A stretch of 64,000 nt of DNA from Saxidomus purpurata (GCA_022818135.1 JAFMSR010000010.1:9811188-9875187), one strand, 5' to 3'; positions 23,604 through 37,125 are shown, counted from the first letter of the stretch. The notes: generated by a model from the letters alone, not told the origin. Translations and numbers: made by a program.

Positions 23604-24210
23604 TACCATGAAGGCGTGAACGTGCCTACTTTTCCTTTTAAGATACATATTCGCCTTTATTGTCGTTGACGTTTGTTGTTAGTTTGTTAATTTTTACCAA
23701 AAGAATAAGTTGATGTCTGCAGTGGCGTTAATAAAGTTTGCCGAAGCCAGTGATTGAAAGAAAATATGTTGTAAACACACAATACTTTATAATGCATTTA
23801 TAAAATCGAACAACAACTCATAATAAAAATAATTGTAATCGTCAGTGTTATGAAGAGTTGTCAAAATACGTCTTATGCGACTGCTTTCGGTCGATCTAGG
23901 CATGTTGAAATAGCATTGGAATCTGCGCAGAGGCAAAGCAAAGCAAATCGCATAAAGCGAAGAAAACGCATTGTGTATTGTATCTCAATATTCGTTTCCC
24001 TTTCAACTTTATAAATGCATAATAAAGTTTTGTGTGTTTACAATATCTTTAATATCAATCACAGGTTCCATCAAACTTTACTAACGCCACTACAGACATT
24101 TGCTTATTCTTTTGGTATAAACATTAACGAACTAACACAAACTTACACGAAAATAAAGGCGAATATAATGTGTTTAAAGGACAAGCAGGCACGTTCACGC
24201 CTTCTTGGTA
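23604..24210. repeat. Long foldback element with about 200-bp inverted arms
   Basis: The left arm, 23604-23803, starts TACCATGAAGGCGTGAACGT. The right arm, 24008-24210, is its inverted counterpart and ends ACGTTCACGCCTTCTTGGTA. Matching extends through AATGCATTTATAAA at the inner edge. About 200 bp of unique sequence separates the arms. No transposase frame is visible, so it is a non-autonomous DNA transposon or foldback element. Confidence 0.8.
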
Positions 24211-24599
24211 AATAACAACGCAGACGGTGACATTTTCCTTTATGTCCGAAGATATTTCCCGTTAGCGCCAAAAAAGTATCACGGCTGTAATTTGTTAGTG
24301 TTGTTACCAAAAACCTCGCTAAGTTATCAGAATGTCCTTTCTGTCCTTTTACTATTTTCGTCTTGGTATTTAGACGTTACTGTTGATGACATCGAAAATA
24401 CTTACCGTGCCGATACTCAAAATATAAATAAACGACCGTATGTAAGAACGTTCATTATTCAGAGGTAAAATAGACAATTTTTTAAGATATTGTAAGATGT
24501 GGATTAACTAGCGTGTTAATGGAAAACAACATTCAAGTAAGGTTAAGTATCTATATTCATTTCATCTTCGATATTTGGTGCCCTTGGCCTACTGACGAA

Positions 24600-25420
24600 C
24601 TGTCTTCCTTTTTAAGCATCAGTAATAACATTTAGAACTAAATTGACAACTGTGCATGCATATTTCAACTTTTACTTTGGCTGACTTTGACATGTATTGA
24701 AACCTACGTCAATGACATTTGGACCATGTTTGCAGTTTTTAATATACATTTTAACTTCGACATTTGGTGACCTTGACCTTGGCCTACTTAACAACTTTCC
24801 TGTTTTAAAAGCTACAGAACTGTTATTTGAACATGATTATGGACATATTTTCAATGCAGATTTAAACTTTGACTTTGACTTACTTTGACCTTTGGCTTAG
24901 AGAGATTAAATTTGTGTAGTTTTGCAAACTCATTTTCAAAATTCCTATTATTGACCTTGATAATGATCTTTTGACTTGTTTTCACGTTTAAAGGCGCAGT
25001 AGTACTTAGGTGAGGGTCATAATGGCTCTCTTTTTGAAGCTATAAGGTTTAAAATATTTACAAGTAGATTTTAATGTTTCTCGTGTTGACCTTAACATTG
25101 ACCTGTTGAGCTGTTTTCTTGATTTTGAACTCACAGTAACATCATGTCTACTCGCAAACTTTGTACAATCTAATTCATCTGCTTTCTTTTTTTATGAAGC
25201 TAATGTCATGGAATCTGAACTATATAGTCAGTTTCTAAATGAGTTTAAAGTGTATCTTTTTCTCATCCTTTCATTATTAATTTGAATTTGTTGTGTTTTG
25301 TCTCTATTTGACCAACACATATCCAGTACATAGACTTGAAAACTCAAAATTCACCCAGGTGAGCGATATAAGATCATCATGACACTATTGTTTTGAGCAA
25401 AGAACATCTTAAATACTTTC
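24600..25420. repeat. Decayed 'tgaccttga' bivalve repeat block
   Basis: The block has recurring 'ctttgac', 'gaccttgaccttgg' and 'ttgaccttgataatgatc' phrases at irregular spacing, ending near 'cacccaggtgagcgatataa'. These are degenerate interspersed repeats of a kind frequent in bivalve intergenic DNA. Short open frames inside it are not credible genes. Confidence 0.5.
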
Positions 25421-26019
25421 TTATTTACGGTCACCAAAGATGAAATGTATTCTATACTATAGCTACAGAACATTAGAGTAGATCAAGCGACTTAACTATA
25501 ATAAAAAACATTGAAAAAATATCAAAAAATACCTACTGCATATTGACAGTTGAAAATAGAAACTATAGAACGCATGTATGCTAAAGCTTATATGGACGAC
25601 GGACAAACAGACGACAGCTTGCTTAGCTTTACTTATAGCCCACGTTTAGCATTACTCAGGTTAGGTAAATATGAATAAGAAATGCAAGATTTGATAACCT
25701 TGCACCGGGTTTTCTTCTAAGAGCATGAGTAAAAAAATACACCCTTTTGTTTTTTTTTGTTATTCTTACTTAAAAAAATTCTTTTTTGCCTATTTGATCG
25801 ATTCCTTGTTAAAATCATTTTAGTGATAATTCATTTTGATTTCAGTAAATATCAACTTAAATGTGTCCGGTCATGGTTACAGTCTATTATGTTTTTTTTT
25901 GTCATTATGGAGAGGAACTTGATAACACATAGTATTTTGTTCTAATCCCTTTCAGTGTTTATATTGTTTCATTTTTAAGCCTAGCAATTTTTGTAACGCC
26001 AAAATTGAACTTTTACGGT

Positions 26020-27060
26020 CACTTGTGCACGAAAGGCCCAAAGTGAGCTTGTTTCATCGCCTTGTGTTCGTCTTTTGTCGTTTGGCGTCTGTCGACTGTC
26101 TGTCCACAGTGAACCTTGCGTATGCAATAGAGGTTGCAATCTTCACCGGATCTTCATGAGATTTGGCCACATCGGTTGCTTTCATAAAAAAATAAGTTTG
26201 AATAAAAATCATCTAAGGTAAAAGAACTAGGTCATGGGGTCAAATCATATAAAATCTTTGTTTATGGAATAGAGGTTATATTATTTCAAAATTTCTATGA
26301 AAATCTGTCCGAATGTTTGTCTCAATAATTTCTAGATCACATTCAGGTCACTTTGGGTCTCAAACTAGGTCACATGATCACCTTGCGACCAATCTAGAAG
26401 CCACGTTTATTAATTTATCATCATAATAATTTCTCAGATTGTTTTCCTTTGAGTCCCAGGATCTTTTTTATTTACTGATATTGTAAAATAAATATACTGA
26501 TAGGAAAATGATAGAACTAAGTCATATTCATTCTTCGGCAATGATGACATATTCATTTCTTTTGTATTCAGGTCGCTTTTTCACGAAAAAGAGTTGCCAA
26601 GAAGCCTTTTTTATTTTGTGCAATATCATTGAGAAAAGTACTGCTCTATATTAATAACATGTACATCGATTTGGTGTAAATAAAGGTAATTTATGTTGGT
26701 AAAACATTTTTATTAGTAAAATAAGAGCTACTTGTCAATGTGGTCCTTGGACTTTCATAATATCAAGTTTGAATCTGGGTCAACTTTGATCACGAACTAG
26801 GAAACAGGGTCATATTATAAAAAAACCTCGATAATACTTAATACCTAATTATCAAGACAATTGGTCAAAATATTGTTCTCAAAGATTTCTAGGTTTGGTT
26901 AAAATTTTGGTCTCCTGTGATCAAAAACTAGGTCACACGAACAAAATAACGTAAAAACCTTATTAACCTTCTAGCTACCACGTGTAATATCCAACTTCAT
27001 GAATCTTCATGAAGTACGTCTTTCAAATATCAGTATAATCTTAAGTCAGAGGCTATAAAG
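26020..27060. repeat. Decayed 'aactaggtca...gggtcaaat' bivalve repeat block
   Basis: It starts around 'ggcccaaagtgagcttgttt', a phrase that opens one of the common bivalve repeats, then has 'aactaggtcatggggtcaaa' and 'aactaggtcacacgaac' modules. The sub-segment 26452-26690 recurs at 61600-61810 inside an intron of the WSC gene. Confidence 0.55.
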
Positions 27061-27799
27061 GGAGAATACTTCTGCTTACTGTAAAGATAAATAAGGGATA
27101 GAAAATTTTTAAGCCAGGTCTTTTGATACTGATCTTGGTTTTATTATTTTAATTACAGTAGGTATTGTATTTGAGCAGAAAGGGCAAAACCTAACTTCGA
27201 GGGACAGTGGACTCGCAAGTTTGATATTAAGACATGGACATATATTTTCCTTAATATATGTCAATTAATGGTGAACATTCCAAACTATTCGTCACGCATC
27301 AAAACTGTAAAGCGACCGAACATAAACTTTATTTATGAATATATTCTTGAATATGTATAGTATAACAATATGCCTATATACATGTTACGTTGTAATAATG
27401 ACTTGAAATAACTAAAACAACTTTTAAGCATATGTGTTTGAAATCAGGTGTGGTAAATTTTTTGTTACGGTATTGAGTTTTATATTATTTTTTTGCGTTA
27501 CAAAATTTTATTTAGAATATTATCTATGACTTTAAAATATACTTTAATTGTTATTTTTCAAAAGTATCGGGCCGTAACAAGTTTCACATTCCCAACAAAA
27601 AATTAAGTTACATAAGTATGAATTTTATTGCACGATATTGTCGTCAGTAATAGTTTGAATTGGTGATATATTATCATAGCTTATCATTTAAAGTACGAAA
27701 TGTTGCAGAGAGAAAAACGGTAAATATTTAATCTTTAAAAGTATAATGTCACTTTGTTCTGCATTTGTTTACTTTACGTCTACAAAAATGAGTTGTCAG

Positions 27800-28050
27800 G
27801 TAGCCAAAATGTTTCAACATCACCATTACCATGAGTTCTTGACTATCAAAACACGTTTTTTATACGTGTTAAGTATTTTGGGCGGACAAATAAATGATGT
27901 TTGCATACATTAAGACATCTGAGAACTAGATATATAATCAAGCCAAGCTTGTAAAAATATTTATTCATTCAAAGCCACAACATACGTAAATAAGGTAGAT
28001 GATCATTTTAACACTATCATTATATAGTTGACACCCACATAATTTACTTT
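27800..28050. repeat. Diverged direct duplication, copy 1
   Basis: CATCACCATTACCATGAGT followed by a GCATACATTAAGA module and an AATAATTTAC-like end recurs in the same order at 28470-28715. Identity is patchy, which suggests an old tandem or segmental duplication. Confidence 0.6.
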
Positions 28051-28469
28051 TATAATCAATTAATCGTCATAGACGATGATATCGTGCGATAACATTGAGT
28101 CTAATGTACCTTAATTTTTATGTTGGGCGTGTGAAACTTCTGAAGGCCCAATACAAATCTTACCTGTTGAAAAAAATAATGTAGTAAGTTAGTTGAGAAT
28201 AAGGCAGTAAACATTGCAATGAAAGTCAATAACAACAATAAATACACCATCGGATTTTTCGACTTCTGTTCATCAAGATTGAAAGAGTCATCTGAGCGTT
28301 ACTTAATGTAAACTGTGGTATAAAGTTTCCTTTAAAGTAATGCAACATTAAGACGTAATGGATGTTTGCCATGTAGAGGACTTGGTTAGTGTCGTTTGTA
28401 AGTTATATGGACGTATTCAGCAAAAACAAACTTTAATTGATGATATATTGTTAATAATAGATGTTATGA

Positions 28470-28715
28470 TATGTCAGGAGGCCATAATTAACCAGCATCA
28501 CCATTACCATGAGTATGTATCTAATCTCGCTTTTCTTTATAGGAATATCATATTTTAGGCGTACAAAGAAATGACGATCGCATACATTAAGATATTCGAG
28601 AATGAAATATATATATGCCAGCCAAGATTGTAAAATGTTTTTTAATCAAAAACTGCGTAAATGAAGTAGACTATCATATATTCACCGCCAAATAATTTAC
28701 TTTAATCTTTTACTA
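28470..28715. repeat. Diverged direct duplication, copy 2
   Basis: Second copy of the 27800-28050 segment, in direct orientation about 670 bp downstream, keeping CATCACCATTACCATGAGT exactly. Confidence 0.6.
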
Positions 28716-30870
28716 AAAGTTGTAATTATAAGTATGTTTATTTTGCTGAATACGTGTAATATTTCTTACAAAAGACACTAACAAAGTCCCCTACATGGCA
28801 AAGATTCATTTTGCCCTGTTGCATTACTTCGAAGTAAACTTCATCACGCATTTAACATTACAGTGGGGTCAGTGGAATCATTTTCCTTATGTCTACTTTT
28901 CCGATAGTGTATTTATTGGATTTATTGACTTTCATTGCCATGTTTACTTTTTTATTCTGCACGAACTTTTACTGGCTGTACGTTATGTTATATTAATATA
29001 TTATATTATCAACACATTACGGCCAATTTCAAAGACGCGAATAAGCGACAACGTGCACATAATTATGATATTCATGGTGCCTATAGTTTGTAATGGTTTA
29101 ACATTTGTTATAATCAAAATAGCATTTGTCATGTTCATTTTAAGTTGCAATATTTGCCTTTATATTAGGAGATTTTTCCCTTTTTGGACATAAATTGTGC
29201 TTCTAAGAATTTCACTGATTCCAAAAATGTTCATTGATCGTAATTCCCAATGATATACAAGGGAAATTGCTACACACTACAGAAGCTTGGAAAGTTGGAG
29301 TATTCATTAAAAAATCCTTATTTCTGCCCTATGAAGAGAGAGGAATAGATCGGATGCTATAGAAGATGAATTTATCAAATTCGATGAAGTGCTGTATAAT
29401 GTATACATACATAATTCAACATTGTTTACTGTTTAAGTATTAGCACGAAAAGCAAGTAGCATCAGATGTAAACATGATATTCAGAGAAATGTGAACTTTT
29501 AAGAAATATCAAATTGGTTGTATAGATGTTCTCAAACTAATATTAACAACTGATATTCCGCGTTCTAAACAGTACCACTCCAGAGATGTTCTAAACAGAG
29601 ACAGACCCAAGTTAGATGTATAAACACATTATGACGAAACACCTTGAACACCGCCATCTTAATAATGGAAATTTACTAGTACGGTATTAAAAGTATAACT
29701 TTTATGTGAAATAAATTTATGAACTACTAGTATTTAAAATATTGAACAAAAGAGGATTACATTGAATATTTTATGTTTTGTCAAATCTGCATGCATACAT
29801 ACATGAATGTAGAAAGCATGCAACACTGCAAGTATCAACAGATATTTCTGAAAATTCTTCTGCTTTTAATGTTTACAACATAAATTGAAAAACCAGTTTA
29901 AAAAACTGAGTTTATAGAATCAAAGGGACAGATATATTGATGGCTTATAAACACTTAATAACTACTTTAAATGCATGAAGATTAATCACCTTGAGCTCAA
30001 CATAACTTCATTAAAGATACGGTTAACGTTTATCATTGAGTTTTAGCTCACCATAGCACATTTAGAGCTGTTGTAACCATCTGTCATCAGTCCGACGTCT
30101 TTGTCCGTTAAATTCTTCTTGTGAAAAAATACTAAACAATTCCACAGGGATGGCCCCTTCGTGTCCCTCGTGCAGGATTGTTAATGAGATTGATATGTCA
30201 AAAAACACGATCACCAGGCGTGGAGCTCATATAGGGAAAAAGAAGTGTTCTTCCCAAAAATTGATATGCCTAGGTCTAAGATATATTGTGTGTGGCACTG
30301 AGTAGTGAACTTCGATATTGTTCTCATCAATAATAACAGTTATAATAATAAAGTCTTAATTTAACGAGGCTACATATTTGCCAAAGCAATCTACCACATG
30401 GGCCTCATTATTCTCCTAGGATCCTAATTGACCCCACCGGATTGGTTATAGTAAATCTTTTAGCACGAAACTGCAATGGTGCTGTTATGATATTTTGGTT
30501 ACGAAGATGTAGCATTTATTGCCCCTTGAATAAATTCTAGGTAGTTACATTTGATTGAGTTCTCGCAACAAGTTCTTATATATGCCGATTTAATCTATCA
30601 CTTTCCCGTTAACAAGTTGATACAACCACCTTCTCCGATCATTAGGATACACTGCAATAAAAAGTATGGATTTAACTACCTTTTATGGTCATTATAAATA
30701 TTTTTATTAAATGATTTGTAGATTCCTCTTAACATTATCCGTTGAAGTTATAAAATGATGGCCTTCTATATTAATTTTAGCGATAAAAATAAACAATGTA
30801 TATGTGTTTTTTCACATTTTTATTAACCCAAAGAAAGATCGATGAACAGATCAACGAGAAAATTAACTGA
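28716..30870. other. AT-rich intergenic sequence
   Basis: A 132-codon hydrophobic open frame at 28795-29193 has no recognisable domain or splice context. Near 30040-30180 a worn 'agctcaccatagcaca...tttgtccgtt' segment resembles another copy of a common bivalve repeat. Nothing else was seen. Confidence 0.35.
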
Positions 30871-30874
30871 ATAT

Positions 30875-30900
30875 GTTATTTATTTATTTATTTTTTTTTT

Positions 30901-30939
<39 letters not shown>

Positions 30940-30985
30940 TTGTTTTATTGTTTTATTTATTAATTAATTAATTAGTTAATTTATT
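30875..30985. repeat. (TTTA)n microsatellite
   Basis: A run of TTTA units interrupted by a short T-run, followed by ATTA-type drift. Confidence 0.9.
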
Positions 30986-31974
30986 TTATTTATTCATTAA
31001 TAACTGAACATTTAATATCATAAAAAGAGAATTAAAAATCCGATACATGCACAAGAGACAAGTTCTGAATATTATAAACATGCTTCCTTCTTAGCAAGTT
31101 ATATCTTATAAACTATGCATCCATCACCACATGTATTCGATAACGCGAAATCATTTTTATCTAAGCGTGAAACGACCATGAACTGGTTGGGTCAAGATAT
31201 TTCATTACATCCTGTGATTGTTTTCTTGGTGTTTTAAAGTTTTAAATCATATGTAACGAAGAGGACAATAACACATACTTTCAAGAATGACATTTTATCT
31301 TAAGCTTTTGTTTTTAGGTCTTTTTATAACGAATGTCCGATTTCTATTAAATTTTATGAATTTATTGCGCTTACATCGTTCAACGTTATGTTCCGTCTGA
31401 TAATCATGTTCCCAAATAATTTCTTACCTGTATTGCTGCAAAACAGTATATTTTATAGATTCATTTTGATAAATAAAACACGGCTTTACACTGGAAAATT
31501 AAAGGTTTGATTATGCGATACAGCAATACGGTGCACATAGAATTCTAGCATTGAATTGTCTTTTTATTTACTTTTATAACGTTCTTTAACGGAGTGATTT
31601 GTTTTTGAAGTGTTAGCTATGCCCTAGTGCGCTGATGGCTTCTTATGCTATTAGTTTGTACAGTAGGCCTAAGATGCAGAATTTAACTTTCTCCGTACCT
31701 TATATCAAGCGTTGAATAAGTGGGTGGGGTGTGATCAGACACAAACAAACGCGGAGGACAGAGGAAGAGGAAGACACATTTTGAGACAGTGGAATGAGAT
31801 TGAGATTAAAAGGTTTTTGCAATTTGTCAATAGATATACATTGTGACATCTGTTTCAGAAATTAAATAAACTTGATCGAAACTATGTTTCTATTCTTGTT
31901 TTGACATCACAATTGAGAGTTACTATTGACAAAGTATACAATTCGGGGCATCATCTTAGTGAAATTTTGCAAAA

Positions 31975-32140
31975 TAGAGGATATTTGTTTGTTTTGAGTG
32001 GATATGGAATATATCTTATCGAAAAGTGATGCAATTGTAATATTTTCGCGAGCGCGAAGCGGGATTTAAAATGTGTAAATTATATCGCTTTCAGTTGAGA
32101 TATATTCCATACCAAACCAACACAAACAAATTTTCTTTTT
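31975..32140. repeat. Foldback element
   Basis: TTTGTTTGTTTTGAGTGG...ATATGGAATATATCT on the left is mirrored, as its complement, by the right arm ending around 32135. The centre is a short GC-rich turn (TCGCGAGCGCGAAGCGGGAT). No coding capacity. Confidence 0.65.
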
Positions 32141-32356
32141 ATTTTATGCTGACTTTTAAAACAAATGCTAAGTTATGTATATGCACCATTGAAAAAAGTA
32201 GTTCCGGCATACTTATATCACCCACACTGTGACTGATATGATATATATATATAAGTCGCTGATATAATACAGTCGACTGAATATTCTTCGATTGCTTTTT
32301 TAAAATATATATGATATTATGTTAGCTCATTTTTTCCCGTGCAATAGTATCTTGTT

Positions 32357-32452
32357 ACTGTGGTGTAATTGTTAGAGACGTTAACTCACACATTTTGTAT
32401 AAGTGTACTTTTACGAATTCACGAGTTCGAATCCCACCGACACCCATTTTTT
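32357..32452 (+). repeat. tRNA-like pseudogene with Pol III-type boxes and T-run
   Basis: TGGTGTAATTGTTAGAG (A-box-like) and GAGTTCGAATCCC (B-box) are spaced as in a tRNA with a long variable region, and a run of seven T (32446-32452) could end Pol III transcription. The 5' and 3' ends do not pair into an acceptor stem, so I call it a tRNA-derived relic or SINE head rather than a tRNA. Confidence 0.45.
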
Positions 32453-32599
32453 TCTACTGTTTTAATCATTATTTTTAGCCTTTAAACCAATTAAGAATAT
32501 TTTACGGCAAATAATCATAAAAATCTTCATTCATGTCAAATTAATACGGATAATGGTATTGAAAAATCGAGACGTACCAGGAACGGTATATAGGCTTTC

Positions 32600-33576
32600 T
32601 TGGACATACTGTATAAGTATTATTTGATAATAGTAAATTTTCGATACTTGTGGTCAGTTAGTAGATGTGATGTCATGTCAATTTGCTTGTTCAACCAAAA
32701 TTGGTTTCCGGTTCTGTTGGGGCCATGCCTCAACATCAACCATCACCACCAATTTCCAAAATATTTACATGACATTATTGTTTGTTGGCCCGCTGTGATA
32801 CTTTGTATCACAGTTTTTCTTGTTTGAACTTAATACGCAAGTCATTGCTAAGTTGAATTGACAGTTGAGCCTATATACTAACAGGTATCTTCCAGATTTA
32901 ATTCCAATTAAAAAAGGGCTCCAAGTGTGCATAACGTGGAGCTTGTCACAGTTCAATATTGATATAGATGTATGCTTAAAACATCTTAATTAAAGTAGTA
33001 CATGTACGTCAATCTCATAGAAAATAGAAAGTGTTTCTATATTTCATTTTTTCATGTAAGAATGTACATGTATATCAATTTAGATATTCTCTTCATATCA
33101 AGAGGCAGATTAGAGTAAAATGATAATCTGTTTCTACTGTTGACTTATTAAGTTTACATAAAATCCTTTCAATATGTATATCTATGTACACGTATCTACC
33201 ATATATAATTTCTACCTCGTTGGAAAACGTTCGCACGCTTGCTTATGTGCATCTAAATTGGTAAAGTTATACTAGATAAATACATAACATTTGTTTTAAT
33301 TTGCAAAATGATGTTAACTTAGATTAATTACTTATTTCATAATTTTAGGTATACTTAAATTGATCACGGTCTCGTTGTTAACGATTTGATAAAGAAGTAT
33401 CATAAATTACACCTTGATGATTCAAGACATACATGTACGTGAACCCGTTTTCATTTAGTAATTGCTTAATCCCAGTTGCCAATGCTGTTATATCCATGTC
33501 ATCACAAACTCATTCCATTTTGTAACACGTTTTCACAAATAGGTTGTTCAGCAGTTTTAATATTGTTAATCAATAT
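32600..33576. other. AT-rich intergenic sequence, nothing recognised
   Basis: No supported feature. Confidence 0.4.
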
Positions 33577-33753
33577 TCAATGTTTATTTTTGGCCACTAC
33601 AATGTGCATAGGATAACGGCAACAATGTACGCTTGTTGTGCTTTGTTTAATACACATGCAGCATTTACATGCATACTGTTGAACAGTTTCCAGTCCTCCT
33701 GTTCTTATGCCCCACAATTCTGTTCCATATAACAAGACTGGCGTTACTTTTGT
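33577..33753 (-). pseudogene. LINE reverse-transcriptase C-terminal fragment
   Basis: The minus strand stays open for 58 codons with no ATG at the start and contains KVTPVLLYGTELWGIRTGGL then ETVQQYACKCCMC and a CCRYPMHI end. VLLYGxE(I/L)WG...LE.VQ....C....G is the familiar block after the polymerase core of many non-LTR retrotransposons. The stop, the loss of the rest of the element and the cysteine drift show that it is a relic, separate from the 16-19 kb LINE. Confidence 0.6.
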
Positions 33754-34460
33754 GTAAAAACATTTGAAAATACATGATTTGGTAATTGGCCTTACCTGGA
33801 CAATATCGATAGAAGAGAGACTGAAATTCGTTTCCCTTTTAAAGCTTATGCCGCTCTATGCAAAGGTTTTTGTTAAGACAGTCTAACAGTGCAACATAGA
33901 ACACGATATATTATTCAGTCTGCCTGCTATCCTGCTTGTCTGTCTTGTTGCTCAATTTATCTTATAAAGTAAACAATCAAGGAGTTACCGTGTGTTAATA
34001 TGAACATAAGAAAAGTTTGGTTATTAAAACTTACGTAACAGCCAATCTCAACATCAAGAAAGCAACAGTAGACGCATGTTATGTAAACAACTACTTGAGA
34101 ATTGATGGAAATCATCGACTGTGTTTATATAACTGGTATACACTATCTTAATTCGGTTTTATTTCCTTTCAAAAGCCGATTTAAGCTGGCCAAACATTAC
34201 CTCCAATCTATTTCAATAGTGCATTTTATTCTATCAGCTTCAATCAAAACACTCATCATTATACAGATTAACAAAATAGTAGTAAACATGCTCACCTGCA
34301 AAAAGACTACAAACAGATAATTAGACTTACTCTTTTAATTGTATAGCTAATTTCATAAATGAAAGCCCGGCTCTAGATACCGGTATATTTCACAATTCAA
34401 AAGTTACACCTTAATATACACAGCAAATAAATACATTAACACATTTTGATGCAGGAACAT

Positions 34461-35675
34461 TTAACTGAAGCCAAATGCTATTTGGATATCCGTAAGATTT
34501 ACCTTTATTATTCCATTTTTATATATGTTGTTTTGGTGGCTTACTATAAACAGTCCTTGGTTACTTCCTCGCATGTAAGCCGCTGTAACTCCAAAGTTAC
34601 TCCTTGTTAAAAGTAAAATATCACAACTAGCGAGAAAATAATATTCAAGAAGTACAGTAAAAAGTCCATTACACACTTCAAAAGAAAATCGATCTTGTAC
34701 CGGAAGGTCTATATGAACAATAGAACTGTTCAATGTATGCATAGTGTGAATCTTTCTTGCCAGTTGTTTAATGTGGTCAGAATCACTAGCCATGTATAAA
34801 GAATACTGCTTATCTAGTGCAAAGCTTTCTAGAAACGTAAAAATCTCTTTGAGCTGGCGTCTACCAATTCCATTCGACACCATCCTGTCCTGTGGGTTGC
34901 TTGGATTTTTTCCCATTCGAATATGGGCACATACAAGTTTTTTATTGTCACCAAACTTCGTCAGTAATTGTTCTTTACTCTTCAAAAGCGTATACCCTTC
35001 TTTAAAAAGAGTATTTATCAGCAAATGTGTGATTTCTTCATTCGACATATTTTTCATCCATCCAAAATGTTTACTGGTATACTTGTGATTTTTCAGTACG
35101 TCAAATGCATATATTCTTATGGCAGTTTCAATGTTTGTTTCATCCCAGGCTTGATCAAAATCCATGTCGGATATATTTGGAACAATACTGTCCTTATCTT
35201 TTGTTATACTTACAAGCTTTGTTTCACTAAGGGAACGTGTAAAACTTTTGCACATTGACCAGTCATACACTCTGTAGTCAAGAATGTTTTCAAGATCACA
35301 TGGCTGCTTCATGTCAATAACAAAGACCCTTTTTGTTACAATAGCTAATAAAAAGGACGACGTTATTCCTTTAATACGATCCCCCAATCCTCCACAACAA
35401 CATGTGTCGCATTTATATGTTAGAAACTTTTTTGACGTGCATTCACCTTTATGTTGAAGTGTGATGTGTTTCAAAGCACAGTTTGTTAGATATTTAAAAC
35501 AAAATTTTCCTGAACAATTTTCAGCAACGAAAGTTTTTAAACCATTTCCTCGACATGTTTCATCACTTCCGACATTATACTCTCCGTCGTGGGCAATTCG
35601 TTTGTCTTTCTTTCCGAAGCAACAAAACACTGTTATATAGATAACTAAAGTGACTGCACTGACCACCAGTAAGAT
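34461..35675 (-). CDS. GT-B fucosyltransferase-like enzyme, 3'-terminal coding exon
   Basis: The exon encodes 404 residues on the minus strand. It begins after an acceptor AG at 35676-35677 preceded by a pyrimidine-rich tract. The frame has no ATG before the conserved region, so the start codon lies in an upstream (higher-coordinate) exon. Residues 1-20 (ILLVVSAVTLVIYITVFCCF) form a membrane span suited to a type II Golgi anchor. The luminal part has a cysteine cluster, then GGLGDRIKGITSSFLLAIVT at about 95-114, AHIRMGK at about 250-256 and CDILLLTRSNFGVTAA at about 351-366. A glycine-rich GGLG(D/N)R loop plus HxRxG plus S.FG plan is the fold signature of the alpha-1,2/alpha-1,6/O-fucosyltransferase superfamily (GT11, GT23, GT37, GT65 and relatives). 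Which family it belongs to, and its acceptor, cannot be decided here. Confidence 0.7.
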   Translation of the reverse strand: MLLVVSAVTLVIYITVFCCFGKKDKRIAHDGEYNVGSDETCRGNGLKTFVAENCSGKFCFKYLTNCALKHITLQHKGECTSKKFLTYKCDTCCCGGLGDRIKGITSSFLLAIVTKRVFVIDMKQPCDLENILDYRVYDWSMCKSFTRSLSETKLVSITKDKDSIVPNISDMDFDQAWDETNIETAIRIYAFDVLKNHKYTSKHFGWMKNMSNEEITHLLINTLFKEGYTLLKSKEQLLTKFGDNKKLVCAHIRMGKNPSNPQDRMVSNGIGRRQLKEIFTFLESFALDKQYSLYMASDSDHIKQLARKIHTMHTLNSSIVHIDLPVQDRFSFEVCNGLFTVLLEYYFLASCDILLLTRSNFGVTAAYMRGSNQGLFIVSHQNNIYKNGIIKVNLTDIQIAFGFS

Positions 35676-35677
35676 CT

Positions 35678-36410
35678 GAATCCAGAAAATAAAGAAAAAC
35701 TTTAGAATTTTTTATTTTGAAAATAGAAATTTTATAGCTTATTACACTACGCGGACAAACAATTCATGCGTGTATTGGAAAAACAAAATAAGTTCATACT
35801 CACATTCCAAAGATATTTAATTGAAAATGTCCTCATTCCAATCAATACATGTACCCATATGATGCAGCTCCAACTATCTATGTCTGTATGTCTACTGTGG
35901 TATACCAATAAATTTAATAAGACTGCGCTACGACTAGAATGCTTAACTAGTTTACAAACACATAGACATTCTTTACACTATACTGATCATAATGATATTT
36001 GTAGTTTTGCACGTATGAGTGCTCTAACAATTACCTAAACTCAATTTGTGTTATTCATATAAGTTTAAGATGGTTTACCTATAACTATCATACTAGTTTG
36101 ATGTATCACACTTTGTTTAGTCAATATTCCATAGAATATGGCATATATTTAAAAGATATCATTTAAAGAGGAAACTAAACGTGAAAACCTGTAAGTGCAT
36201 GCCTTTTTGTCACATAAATAAGTTGAAAAAGTATGCCAGTTTGAAATTCGTATACTCAAACTGGAAATGACAATTCAAATTTCGATTCTTAAGGTCAATA
36301 CATGCTTGTTGTTTTGCATGTTTACAAATAAAAGGACTGTCTGCTCAAAATGGTTGCCTTAAAATTATCACCTGTGTTGTATTACTGAATCCTTTTGAAT
36401 TTTCAAAACC
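35678..36410. other. Probable intron upstream of the GT-B gene, AT-rich
   Basis: The pyrimidine-rich acceptor tract of the minus-strand gene occupies about 35676-35705. No first exon was recognised further right. Confidence 0.4.
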
Positions 36411-36417
36411 CAAAAAA

Positions 36418-36430
36418 ACACCCCCCCAAC
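36418..36430. repeat. Poly-C-rich tract
   Basis: A short C-rich homopolymer next to an A-run. No function seen. Confidence 0.7.
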
Positions 36431-37023
36431 CCCGCCCACGAATGTATATTTTATATCTATGGAGTGTACAATACATGGCTTCCTGAATTTATTGTATTTA
36501 AAGCAGTATTGCTTTGAAATTACTTCCAAATATACTTTTAATTTAAAGGAACTGCCCTCTTTTTGTAATAACAGTCCAAACCATGTCAGGATTAATATCG
36601 TGTAATACACATTATTTGTTAATAAGAAATAGAGAACTAGTGTCAGAAAAATCAAGTATGTCACAAATGCAGAAACAGAAGACTTCAGACATCATTTTTG
36701 AAATTGTTATAACGTCACCTTTTAGGGTTGACAAACTTCACTGTGTTCGAGAAAAATAACAAATGTCAGTGAATTCTCGGATCTTATCAGTGACATACTG
36801 CGTAACTTGGAACTTATCAGGGACATGTTACGTCAATAACATCGTATCAGTGACATCATGGATTATCCGGACCCTATCAGTGACATGATTAGTTATCAAG
36901 ACTTCCAAGGCGGTGCCCCACTGTGTTCCTTTAATTGTTCGTTTTGTCCTCGTGTGTTTGCTTTGTATGCTAGTGTGTGTTGGTAGTGTATATGTGTGTG
37001 TGTACATGATTGTGTGTTGGTGT

Positions 37024-37125
<102 letters not shown>

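Noticed and set aside
28795..29193. 132-codon hydrophobic open frame
   Set aside because: AT-driven F/I/Y/V-rich composition, with no domain, topology pattern or splice context that would support a gene.
32357..32452. Functional tRNA gene with terminator
   Set aside because: No acceptor stem and a mismatched T stem despite a good B-box and T-run.
34968..35258. Plus-strand frames across the GT-B exon
   Set aside because: They are shadows of the minus-strand coding exon, whose conserved motifs and acceptor fix the strand.
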